Shown: positions 27,178 to 34,309 of the stretch, piece after piece | Layout of the letters: every line of letters begins with the position of its first letter | Position numbering within the stretch: the first letter of the stretch is position 1 | Source of the DNA: Actinokineospora fastidiosa | GTDB taxonomy: Bacteria; Actinomycetota; Actinomycetes; Mycobacteriales; Pseudonocardiaceae | DNA: 64,000 bases | NCBI RefSeq assembly: GCF_014648415.1 | Contig: NZ_BMRB01000008.1 | Coordinates: 124,001-188,000 of the forward strand | Direction: 5' to 3' | Translations under genes and position numbers: made by a program | Notes under the pieces: generated by a model | Told to the model about the DNA's origin: nothing | Database searches by the model: none | Seen by the model: only the letters and a program-made list of their open reading frames with translations

Positions 27178-29244
27178 TCATGGCGCGTCGTAGCCGAGCG
27201 CGTAGGAGCCCGAGCCCTCGTAGGCGTGCACCCGGTACCGGTAGTACCCGGCTGAACCGGTGTAGGTGAGCGTTTCGTCAGCCTGGTCGGTCGTTCCCTG
27301 GGCCACGGTTGTCCACGTGCTTCCGTTCCAGAGCTGCAGATACAGGTCGAAATCGCCCGCCGGGCCGTCCAGGCAGGCACGGTGCGCGCCCGCGGCGCTC
27401 TGGAAGTAGCCGCCGTCGGGCTGGTAGGCGCTGGCGCCCGAGGCGAGCGTCCCGGTGCGCCGCGTCTCGTACCCGGCGCACCCGCCCGTCCCGCCCCGGA
27501 CGGTCAGCTGATACGCAGCGGTGCGCGTGGCGCTGGCGCCTTGGCCCGTGACGGTGATCGTGTACGTGCCCGCTGGCGTCGTGGCGGCGGTGCTGACGGT
27601 CAGCGTGGCGGACCCGCCCGCGGTCACCGACGACGGCGTGACCGTCGCGGTCGCCCCGCTGGGCAGACCGGTCGCCGACAGGGCGATCTGCTGGCCTGCG
27701 CCGGTGGTCGAGACCGTCGCCGTCGCCGACCCGCCCGCGTCGACGGTGCCCGACGCCGGGGACACCGCGAGCGAGAAGTCCGGATCGCCCGGATCGGAGA
27801 GCGCGGCGATGGCGGCGCGCAGGTTCGGCAGCGAGCCGATGGTGCCCGAGGACGGGTTCACCTGCGGCGTGCCTGTGGCCTTCAGCATGCTCCTGACCTG
27901 CGCCGGGGTCAGCGTGACACCACGCTGCTTGGCCACGCTGGACAGCGCCGCGGCGGCGGACGCCACGATCGGTGACGCGCTCGACGTGCCCGCGAACTGC
28001 TTGGTGTACATGCTGTCCGTGCTGGGCCGGTAGAGGTCGCCGTAGCCGGTGGTCACCACGCACTCGCCCCAGCCCTGCAGGTCGACACGGCTGCCGTAGG
28101 TGGAGAACGACAGCCGCGCGCGGGCCGTGCTGCACCCGGGCGCGCCGCCCGCGCCGACGATGATCGCCCCGGAGTCGGCCCGCCCGCGCGGGAACGACGA
28201 GCCGAAGCAGGCGGCGTCGAGGTTCATCGAGCCGTTGCCCGCGGCCTCGACCACGACGATCCCCGCTGCCGTGGCGCTGACGACCGCGTCGTACACGGCC
28301 GGGATCCACTCGACCGGGACGTAGCCGGAGCAGCCGGGCGGTCCCGCCGCCTGCTGTTCGAGGAGCATCACGTCGCCGGGGCGCAGGACGGTCATCGCGG
28401 TGGTGATCGCGGTGGGCACGTCGTAGCCGCGCTCGCGGTTGTTGGCGTTGGTCACGTGCATCCGGGCGTCCGGCACCAGGCCGGTGACGCCACCGCCGTT
28501 GTCGTCGCCCACGATCTCCCCGGCCACGGCGGTGCCGTGGTTGGTGTCGCCGAACGGGTCGGCCGGGGTGCCGTTCGGGACGTAGGCGCCCGACTCGCGG
28601 AGCTTGGACAGGTCCTCGTGCCGGGAGTTCCACGAGTACTCGATGTCCAGCACGCGCACGTTCTGGCCGCGGCCACCCGGGACGGTGTGCGCGTAGTGGG
28701 CGTCGATGCCGCTGGCGGACGCGGGGGCGTGGTAGCCCTGCCTGCCGCTGTAGTCCGGCGCGATCGGCTGGCGGACGGGCAGCGGCTCGGCGTACGCGAT
28801 CTCCACAATGGACAGCGCGTTGAGCGCGTCGATCACCCGGGCCGGGTCAGCGCCGGGCCGCACCCGGAACCGGTACCACTGGTTGAGGTCGGCGATCCGC
28901 CGGTCCGACCGGGCCGCCGCGGTCGCGGTCAGCCTGGCCAGGGTGGCCTCGTCGGTGCCGAACAGCCGGGTGACGCCGCTGACCGAGTCCCGGACCAGCG
29001 CGCGCACCGCGGAGAGGTCGGCGGGGGAGTCGAGCTTCCCGCCGCGCAGCCGCACGCGCGTGCTGTCGACGAACTTGACGTGCACGAACTCGCGGGAGTC
29101 GGTCGCCGACAGTGTCGTGCCCGCGGGTGGGGCCGCATCAGGCCGGGCGACGGCCGGGGGCGCCGTCGCGACGGCGGCGAGCAGGGCGGCCGCGATGATC
29201 GACGCGCGCCACGGGCGCCGTCGACGATGGGGTGTCGTACGCAA
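27178..29244 (-). CDS. Secreted S8 (subtilisin-family) serine protease with C-terminal PPC-like module
   Basis: A 688-residue secreted protease. A twin-basic signal (PHRRRRPWRAS, then a hydrophobic core to AVA at about 33) is followed by a propeptide to about 165, and the S8 domain with Asp200 in VRVLDIEYSW, His236 in DTNHGTAVAG, oxyanion Asn337 in EAAGNG and Ser421 in FAGTSSASP. A Ser/Thr/Ala-rich Ig-like domain (about 495-590) leads to a C-terminal module (GGYFQSAAGAHRACLDGP, DFDLYLQLWNG, GYYRYRVHAYEGSGSY) also found in the trypsin-like protease at 35933. The start is read as TTG at 29244, with GGAAAGG 8 bases upstream, because no ATG or GTG fits. A LysR gene is divergent. Confidence 0.88.
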   Translation of the reverse strand: MRTTPHRRRRPWRASIIAAALLAAVATAPPAVARPDAAPPAGTTLSATDSREFVHVKFVDSTRVRLRGGKLDSPADLSAVRALVRDSVSGVTRLFGTDEATLARLTATAAARSDRRIADLNQWYRFRVRPGADPARVIDALNALSIVEIAYAEPLPVRQPIAPDYSGRQGYHAPASASGIDAHYAHTVPGGRGQNVRVLDIEYSWNSRHEDLSKLRESGAYVPNGTPADPFGDTNHGTAVAGEIVGDDNGGGVTGLVPDARMHVTNANNRERGYDVPTAITTAMTVLRPGDVMLLEQQAAGPPGCSGYVPVEWIPAVYDAVVSATAAGIVVVEAAGNGSMNLDAACFGSSFPRGRADSGAIIVGAGGAPGCSTARARLSFSTYGSRVDLQGWGECVVTTGYGDLYRPSTDSMYTKQFAGTSSASPIVASAAAALSSVAKQRGVTLTPAQVRSMLKATGTPQVNPSSGTIGSLPNLRAAIAALSDPGDPDFSLAVSPASGTVDAGGSATATVSTTGAGQQIALSATGLPSGATATVTPSSVTAGGSATLTVSTAATTPAGTYTITVTGQGASATRTAAYQLTVRGGTGGCAGYETRRTGTLASGASAYQPDGGYFQSAAGAHRACLDGPAGDFDLYLQLWNGSTWTTVAQGTTDQADETLTYTGSAGYYRYRVHAYEGSGSYALGYDAP

Positions 29245-29467
29245 GATGATCGCCTTTCCTGCAGGGAGGCAGGCATCCCCGCGCCCATCCGGCGGCGCGG
29301 CGACCCGGCCCGTGGCAAGCGATCCTGAGTGGGGCCCTGGTGGTGGGCAAGGTTTCGCGGGCGTCCGGCGAAAACTGGCAAGTTCGGCCCGCGGGCTTCG
29401 CCGCGGCCGCGCCCAGCGGTGATGATGCGGTTCTCCCCGTCCGCTCACCCCAGGAATGGCGCCGATC

Positions 29468-30439
29468 ATGGAGCTGGAACTCCGGCATCTCCGGGCGATC
29501 ACCGCCATCAACGACACCGGCAGCCTCAGCAAGGCCGCCCGCAGGCTCGGCATGAGCCAGCCCGCCCTCAGCGCCATGCTCCAGCGCGTCGAGCGCGCCG
29601 TCGGCGCGGAACTGTTCATCCGCGGCGTGCACGGCGCCCAGGTGACCCCGCTGGGCGCCGACGTGCTCAGCGAGGCCGTCGCGGCCCTGCGCGCGGTCGA
29701 GGAGATCCAGCGCTGCGCGCGGTCGTGGATCGATCGAGGCGGCAGCCCGGACACCGTGCGCGTGGGCGGGACGTGCGGCCTGCTACCGGTCGAACTGAGC
29801 CGATGGATGCGCACGCAGCCGTGGGCGGGCCCGGTCAGCGTGCAGGAGGACATCGACCCGCACACGAACGTCGACATGGTGGTGGCGGGCACGCTCGACC
29901 TGGCGCTGGTCTACCTCCCGCCGACGTCCACGCTGACGACGGCGCAGCTGTCCGTGCCCAGCGCGGTCGTCTTCCCCGAGGAACCCGTCTTCGTGGCGAT
30001 GGCCCACGACCACCCGCTGGCGCACGAGGAGACCGTCTCGCTGGACACGGTGGCGGACTTCCCCTGGATCGATGAACCCCCGGGCCATTCCCCGTGGCCC
30101 ACCTACCTCCGCCAGGTCTGCCGGGCCTGGGGCGTCCGCCTGGACCAGCAGTACAGCACGATCAGCGTCTCCACCGTCCGCGACCTCCTGACGTCGACGG
30201 CAGCCGTGGCGCCCGTCCTGGCCCCCAGCCGCAACCGCCCCGACAGCGTCGTCATCCGCCCCCTCCACGGCGACCCCCTACGGCAGGAGCTACGCCTGTT
30301 CTACCGACCGTGCACGGTGGTCGAGACGCACCTGCCGCGGATCATCACCCAGATCGTCCACATCTACGACCTGCTCATCGGCCGCAACGACGCCTTCGAC
30401 ACCTGGTGGCTCAAGTCAGGCCGCGCGAGCGTGGCCTGA
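29468..30439 (+). CDS. LysR-family regulator, divergent from the subtilase
   Basis: A 323-residue LysR protein: ELELRHLRAITAINDTGSLSKAARRLGMSQPALSAMLQRVE, read in pieces, is the winged helix; the effector domain contains VFPEEPVFVAMAHDHPLAHEE and WIDEPPGHSPW. It is a clear paralogue of the LysR at 37482, matching along its whole length. The ATG at 29468 fits the family N-terminus; a second ATG at 29456 sits directly after AGGA and is less likely. The gene is divergent from the subtilase, the usual position of a LysR next to its target, so control of the protease is inferred. Confidence 0.9.
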   Translation: MELELRHLRAITAINDTGSLSKAARRLGMSQPALSAMLQRVERAVGAELFIRGVHGAQVTPLGADVLSEAVAALRAVEEIQRCARSWIDRGGSPDTVRVGGTCGLLPVELSRWMRTQPWAGPVSVQEDIDPHTNVDMVVAGTLDLALVYLPPTSTLTTAQLSVPSAVVFPEEPVFVAMAHDHPLAHEETVSLDTVADFPWIDEPPGHSPWPTYLRQVCRAWGVRLDQQYSTISVSTVRDLLTSTAAVAPVLAPSRNRPDSVVIRPLHGDPLRQELRLFYRPCTVVETHLPRIITQIVHIYDLLIGRNDAFDTWWLKSGRASVA

Positions 30440-30530
30440 CGGCGTCGCGCCGGAGCATGCGGGGAGTTGTCGTTCGCCGGTGTGCGCACAAGGCTGGGGG
30501 GAGATGCGGAGGAACGGAGCGAGGGGACCG

Positions 30531-31076
30531 ATGGCGCACATCGAGCTTGGGGTGGACGAGAACCAGTTCCCGGGGATCAACGGGCCGATGCGGTTTCGGC
30601 CGGAGACGGCGAAGCCGCTGAGCGAGTTGGCCGAGGTGCTGCTTCGGCAGGGGCCGCATCCGCTGAGCGCGGGGGAGCGGGAGCTGATCGCGGCGTATGT
30701 GTCGGGGCTCAACGAGTGCGACTTCTGCTGTTCGTCGCACGCCGCGTTCGCCGCCGCGCAGCTTGATGAGGGGATGTCGCTGGTCGAGCAGGTTCGGGTG
30801 GACCTGGACAACGCGGCGGTGTCGGAGAAGTTGCGCGCCTTGCTGCGGATCGCCGGGGCCGTGCAGGAGAGCGGGCGCAAGGTGACCGCGGACCTCGTCG
30901 CCGCCGCGCGGGCCGAGGGCGCGACCGACCTGGAGATCCACGACACCGTGCTGATCGCGGCCGCCTTCTGCATGTACAACCGCTACGTCGACGGGTTGGG
31001 CACGCTCGCGCCCGGCGACCCGGCGCGGTACGCGGCGGCGGCGAGCAAGATCGTGGAGCGCGGGTACCTCGACTGA
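30531..31076 (+). CDS. Carboxymuconolactone decarboxylase/AhpD-family peroxidase-like protein
   Basis: A 181-residue AhpD-fold protein. The redox motif NECDFCCSSH contains the expected CxxC (Cys-Asp-Phe-Cys) followed by His, with the proton-relay Glu just before it; an extra Cys follows directly. Members act as alkylhydroperoxidases. The ATG at 30531 has GAGGGGA 3-4 bases upstream; longer versions of the frame lack support. It stands alone between a LysR and a secreted esterase gene. Confidence 0.88.
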   Translation: MAHIELGVDENQFPGINGPMRFRPETAKPLSELAEVLLRQGPHPLSAGERELIAAYVSGLNECDFCCSSHAAFAAAQLDEGMSLVEQVRVDLDNAAVSEKLRALLRIAGAVQESGRKVTADLVAAARAEGATDLEIHDTVLIAAAFCMYNRYVDGLGTLAPGDPARYAAAASKIVERGYLD

Positions 31077-31082
31077 TCGGGT

Positions 31083-31113
31083 CGAAAGTATTCGGATGGG
31101 AAATGTTTCGGGA
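31083..31113. promoter_or_regulatory. GAAA/TTTC-rich repeats before the CE15 gene
   Basis: CGAAAGTATTCG (31083-31094) and GGGAAATGTTTCGGG (about 31098-31112) lie in an AT-richer stretch upstream of the glucuronoyl esterase gene. They resemble the CGAAA/TTTCG boxes reported at actinobacterial xylanase promoters; this likeness is from memory and is not exact. Confidence 0.4.
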
Positions 31114-31193
31114 TTTCGAGACTTTTGATTGTCGACACCCGTGATCATTGATCGCTATCGTCGGCTTATCACCCCATTCGGAGGGAGGGCCCA

Positions 31194-32795
31194 GTGATTG
31201 TCGGCTCGGGCCGCTCAAGGATCCGTTCGACGGCCGTCATGCTGGCGGTGGCGGCCCTCGCGATCACGGGAGCGGCGACGGTGGTTGCCAGAACCGCTGA
31301 ACCAGGCGCGTTAGCGGCGCCGGTCGAGGACGACGGCGCGGACTGCCCGGTGACCCTGCCGGGCTCTCTGCCCGCCACTGCGAAACTGCCGGACCCGTTT
31401 CGGAAAGCGGACGGAACGCGCGTCTCCGCCAAGTCCGATTGGCGGTGCCGACGCGCGGAGATCCGGGAGTTGGCCGAGCGGCACGTCTACGGCGAAAAGC
31501 CCGCCAAACCGTCCAGCGTCACCGGAACGGTCTCCCGAACCGGAATCACGGTCACCGTCTCGCACAACGGCAGGAGCGCCGCATTCTCGGCGAGCGTCGA
31601 CCTGCCCAGCGGCACCGGCCCCTTTCCGGCCGTGATCGTCGTCGGCGGCTTCGGCGCGGACACCGCCGCCATCAAGGCCGCGGGCGCCGCCGTGATCAGC
31701 TACGACCCGCTGGCGGTCGGGCGGGAGGGCACGCCGCGCACCAACAAGCAGGGCGCGTTCTACAGCATCTACGGGTCGTCGAGCAGCACCGGCCTGCTCG
31801 CCGCCTGGGCGTGGGGCGCCAGCCGGATCATCGACGTCGTCGAGCAGTCGGGCGGCACGATCCTCAGGGCCGACGCGCTGGGCGTCACCGGATGCTCCCG
31901 CTACGGCAAGGGCGCGTTCGCGATCGGCGCGTTCGACCAGCGCATCGCGCTCACCATGCCGGTCGAGTCGGGCAGCGCGGGCGCGCCGATCTTCCGGGGC
32001 ATCGCGGGCGAGAGCGGCGCGCAGCCGCTGAGCAGCGCCTACGGCGAGCAGCCCTGGCTGGGCGACGCCTTCGGCTCCCACACCGGCAACCCGGCGGGCC
32101 TGCCGGTCGACACCCACCAGGTCGTCGGCATGATCGCGCCGCGCGGGCTGTTCATCATGGAGAACCCGCACGTCGACTGGCTGGCCGCGCGCTCGGGGAG
32201 CGTCGCAGCGCTGGCGGGCGCGGAGATCTACAAGGCGCTCGGCGAAGGGGCCAACATCTCCTACTGGTCCGACGTCCAGGACGGCACCCACTGCGCCGCG
32301 CGCTCGGAGTGGCGGGCGCCGCTGCAGCAGAGCATCCAGCGGTTCCTGCTGAGGACGGGCGCCGCGCCCGGCGTCTTCCGGGTGTCGCCCCGCAAGGCGG
32401 GCAATCTGGCCGACTGGAGGGACTGGCAGACCCCCACCCTCTCCGACGGCCCCACCACCCCGCCCACCACGACAACGACGACAACCACCCCGCCGCCGGT
32501 CGGTGACGACTGCACGGCATCGGTGTCGGTGAACCAGTGGACGGGCGGATTCGTCGCCACCGTGCGGGTGACGGCGGGATCGTCGGCCGTGAACGGCTGG
32601 ACGGTGGAGATGGCGCTTCCGCCCGGCACGAGCATCACCAACGCCTGGAACGCCAACCGCAGCGGGAACACCGGCACGGTGCGGTTCACCAACGTCGGCT
32701 ACAACGGCGCCATCGCCCCAGGGCAGTCGACCGAGTTCGGCTACCAGGGCACGGGCGGCCCGCCGGGTTCCCCGCCCACCTGCTCGGCGGGCTAG
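31194..32795 (+). CDS. Secreted CE15 glucuronoyl esterase with C-terminal CBM2
   Basis: A 533-residue secreted enzyme. After a signal/anchor segment (TAVMLAVAALAITGAATVV) comes the CE15 domain with Ser235 in GCSRYGKGA, Glu258 in MPVESGSAG and His366 in DGTHCA, the expected triad. CE15 enzymes cleave esters joining glucuronoxylan to lignin. A Pro/Thr linker (about 418-437, including a run of eight Thr) leads to a cellulose-binding CBM2 starting CTASVSVNQWTGGF. The GTG at 31194 sits 3 bases after GGAGGG. Its leader shares 14 bases (GGAGGGCCCAGTGA) with that of the GH5 cellulase gene at 34310. Confidence 0.92.
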   Translation: MIVGSGRSRIRSTAVMLAVAALAITGAATVVARTAEPGALAAPVEDDGADCPVTLPGSLPATAKLPDPFRKADGTRVSAKSDWRCRRAEIRELAERHVYGEKPAKPSSVTGTVSRTGITVTVSHNGRSAAFSASVDLPSGTGPFPAVIVVGGFGADTAAIKAAGAAVISYDPLAVGREGTPRTNKQGAFYSIYGSSSSTGLLAAWAWGASRIIDVVEQSGGTILRADALGVTGCSRYGKGAFAIGAFDQRIALTMPVESGSAGAPIFRGIAGESGAQPLSSAYGEQPWLGDAFGSHTGNPAGLPVDTHQVVGMIAPRGLFIMENPHVDWLAARSGSVAALAGAEIYKALGEGANISYWSDVQDGTHCAARSEWRAPLQQSIQRFLLRTGAAPGVFRVSPRKAGNLADWRDWQTPTLSDGPTTPPTTTTTTTTPPPVGDDCTASVSVNQWTGGFVATVRVTAGSSAVNGWTVEMALPPGTSITNAWNANRSGNTGTVRFTNVGYNGAIAPGQSTEFGYQGTGGPPGSPPTCSAG

Positions 32796-32801
32796 CCCTC
32801 G

Positions 32802-32839
32802 CGATATCCGGTGCGGCGACCTCGCCGCGCCGGATATCG
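32802..32839 (+). terminator. Terminator of the CE15 gene
   Basis: Outer arms CGATATCCGG (32802-32811) and CCGGATATCG (32830-32839) with inner arms GCGGCG/CGCCGC and an ACCT loop give a long hairpin 6 bases past the stop. Confidence 0.8.
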
Positions 32840-32877
32840 GCTCGTCCTGGCCGGAGCGGCGGGATACGTTGGCGCGT

Positions 32878-33366
32878 ATGCGCGTGCGCGAGTTCACCGA
32901 CACCGACTGGCCGCGGGTGTGGCCGATCGTCCGCGAGGTCATCCGGGCCGAGGACACCTTCCCCTACGACCCGGCCTGGACGTCGGACCAGGCAAGGGAC
33001 GTGTGGGTGGTGCGCGCCCCCGGCGTGACGGCGGTGGCCGAGGAGGACGGCCGCATCCTGGGCACCGCGCACATGCAGTCCAACCGACCCGGCCGAGGCG
33101 CGCACGTCGCCACGGCCAGCTTCATGGTCGCGGGGCACGCCCGCGGCCGCGGCGTCGGCCGGGCGCTGTGCGAGCACGCGCTCGACTGGGCCCGGTCCCT
33201 CGGCTACGCGGGCATGCAGTTCAACGCGGTCGTCGAGACCAACACCGCGGCCGTGAACCTGTACCTCGACCTGGGGTTCACCATCATCGGCACCGTCCCC
33301 GGCGCGTTCGACCACCCCCGGCACGGCCGCGTCGGCCTGCACGTGATGTATATCGAGCTCGGCTGA
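32878..33366 (+). CDS. GNAT-family N-acetyltransferase
   Basis: A 162-residue GNAT protein. It starts RVREFTDTDWPRVWPIVREV; the acetyl-CoA site is ARGRGVGRALCEHALDWAR, and EVNxxN-type VETNTAAVNLYLDLGF follows. The ATG at 32878 has TACGTT 7 bases upstream and no ribosome-binding site, so it is probably leaderless. The substrate is unknown. Confidence 0.9.
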   Translation: MRVREFTDTDWPRVWPIVREVIRAEDTFPYDPAWTSDQARDVWVVRAPGVTAVAEEDGRILGTAHMQSNRPGRGAHVATASFMVAGHARGRGVGRALCEHALDWARSLGYAGMQFNAVVETNTAAVNLYLDLGFTIIGTVPGAFDHPRHGRVGLHVMYIELG

Positions 33367-33421
33367 CCGATCTGCCACGAACGGATATCCCCGGGCGGCG
33401 CGTTCCCGCCACACTGGAGCC

Positions 33422-33733
33422 ATGTACTTCCGCATCACCGAGGACAGCGTCGAGCTCGTCGAGCCGGAGAACCTGACGGCGTTCCACGCGGTCCGCTCAC
33501 CCGGGCTCGGCGACGCCGCCTTCGCCGAGAGCGTGCGCCGGGCCGGGCTCGGCGAGCCCGTCGGGGACGGCCACCTCATGGTGTCGATCGACGCCGTGCG
33601 CAGGCTCGCCGCCGGACGGGTCGGCCCGGACTGGGCGGACGGTCTGGCCAAGATGGTGGCCTACGCGGCGGGCAAGGGGTGGGTCGACGAGACCGGCGCC
33701 CGCGTCCGCGCCCACGTGGAGATAATCGATTGA
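33422..33733 (+). CDS. Small conserved-type hypothetical protein
   Basis: A 103-residue soluble protein that I do not recognise. It starts MYFRITEDSVELVEPENLTAF, has no membrane segment or metal motif, and ends with AHVEIID. Codon use is typical of the genome (third positions nearly all G or C), which supports real coding. The ATG at 33422 is preceded by a TGGAG stretch. It lies 55 bases after the GNAT gene on the same strand. Confidence 0.7.
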   Translation: MYFRITEDSVELVEPENLTAFHAVRSPGLGDAAFAESVRRAGLGEPVGDGHLMVSIDAVRRLAAGRVGPDWADGLAKMVAYAAGKGWVDETGARVRAHVEIID

Positions 33734-33758
33734 CGATCATCCGGGTGATCGGCAGGAT
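33730..33758 (+). promoter_or_regulatory. Promoter of the 25-codon ORF unit
   Basis: TTGACG (33730-33735) and CAGGAT (33753-33758) are separated by 17 bases. The spacer holds GATCA/TGATC arms, possibly an operator. A full Shine-Dalgarno sequence follows at 33773-33780. Confidence 0.5.
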
Positions 33759-33784
33759 TTGCGTTACCGGCCAAGGAGGAAGCG

Positions 33785-33862
33785 ATGGGACAGCGGGGAA
33801 CGCAGCGGCGTTATCGCGTCGGCGGCCTGTCGCGTCCCCGATCCTCCGGCTCCCCGCCATGA
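33785..33862 (+). CDS. Candidate 25-residue basic peptide or leader ORF
   Basis: ATG at 33785 follows AAGGAGGA with a 4-base gap, the strongest ribosome-binding site in this region. The peptide begins MGQRGTQRRYRVGG, has six arginines in 25 residues and ends SGSPP. A terminator hairpin lies 20 bases beyond the stop. Third codon positions are only about 70% G/C, well below neighbouring genes, so a regulatory leader or a non-coding role is possible. No homologue is recognised. Confidence 0.4.
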   Translation: MGQRGTQRRYRVGGLSRPRSSGSPP

Positions 33863-33882
33863 CCCGTCGGTCATGATCCGGG

Positions 33883-33920
33883 AGCCGCCCGTCGGGAGTC
33901 CGACCGGGCGGCTTTCCTTT
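33883..33920 (+). terminator. Rho-independent terminator before the tRNA pair
   Basis: Arms AGCCGCCCG (33883-33891) and CGGGCGGCT (33905-33913) followed directly by TTCCTTT. It closes the short unit that starts at 33730. Confidence 0.8.
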
Positions 33921-33932
33921 GTGGACTCTCCA

Positions 33933-34015
33933 GGTGGAGCTGGGCTGTGGAGCCCGACCCGGCGGTAAACCGGGAGCCCCTGCGGGCACAGGTGGTTCGA
34001 CCCCACCCTCCACCA
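33933..34015 (+). tRNA. Degenerate type II tRNA-Tyr-like element
   Basis: The parts pair as a long-variable-arm tRNA: acceptor GGTGGAG (33933-33939) with CTCCACC (34008-34014) and A at 34015; anticodon stem CCCGG/CCGGG (33958-33962, 33970-33974); variable arm GCCC/GGGC (33976-33979, 33984-33987); T-arm GGTGG/CCACC around TTCGACC (33991-34007). The loop CGGTAAA would give anticodon GTA (Tyr) but position 33 is G instead of the universal U. Positions 8-9 are CT instead of T-purine, and the D-arm is a short GGGC/GCCC hairpin lacking the GG loop motif. Either a tRNA-Tyr pseudogene or an unusual tRNA-like RNA. No CCA is encoded. Confidence 0.5.
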
Positions 34016-34018
34016 CAT

Positions 34019-34092
34019 ACCCCTGTAGCTCAGCTGGACAGAGCAGCGGTCTACGAAGCCGCGGGTCGTCGGTTCGAATCCGGCCGGGGGTG
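34019..34092 (+). tRNA. tRNA-Arg(ACG)
   Basis: A standard 74-base cloverleaf: acceptor ACCCCTG/CGGGGGT, D-stem GCTC/GAGC, anticodon stem GCGGT/GCCGC with loop CTACGAA (anticodon ACG, read as ICG), T-stem GTCGG/CCGGC with TTCGAAT loop, discriminator G. CCA is not encoded. It decodes CGU/CGC/CGA arginine codons. It begins 3 bases after the tRNA-Tyr-like element. Confidence 0.93.
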
Positions 34093-34264
34093 CGGCGTCG
34101 CGGACAGGGGTGCCCGCGACGCTTTTCGCGGCCGTGGTGAACTCGGCGGACACGCCGGTCATCGACCGGAGCAGGGGGTTCGATGCCCTCCGGCCGCGCC
34201 GACCACTCTCCGTCACCGCTGTGTACAGGTCGGCATCTCGCGGTGTACCGTCCCCGACGATGTC

Positions 34265-34278
34265 TGGGAGCGCTCCCA
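34265..34278. promoter_or_regulatory. CebR operator upstream of the GH5 cellulase
   Basis: TGGGAGCGCTCCCA, extended to the 18-base palindrome TCTGGGAGCGCTCCCAGA (34263-34280). It follows a TACCGT box (34246-34251) by 13 bases, so it would cover the transcription start, and lies 31 bases before the GTG. Confidence 0.85.
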
Positions 34279-34309
34279 GATTTGGCTGTCGAGAGATGAG
34301 GAGGGCCCA

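Noticed and set aside
34019-34092. tRNA-Arg as an integration site for an element
   Set aside because: No integrase and no repeated tRNA 3' end were seen on either side within the window.
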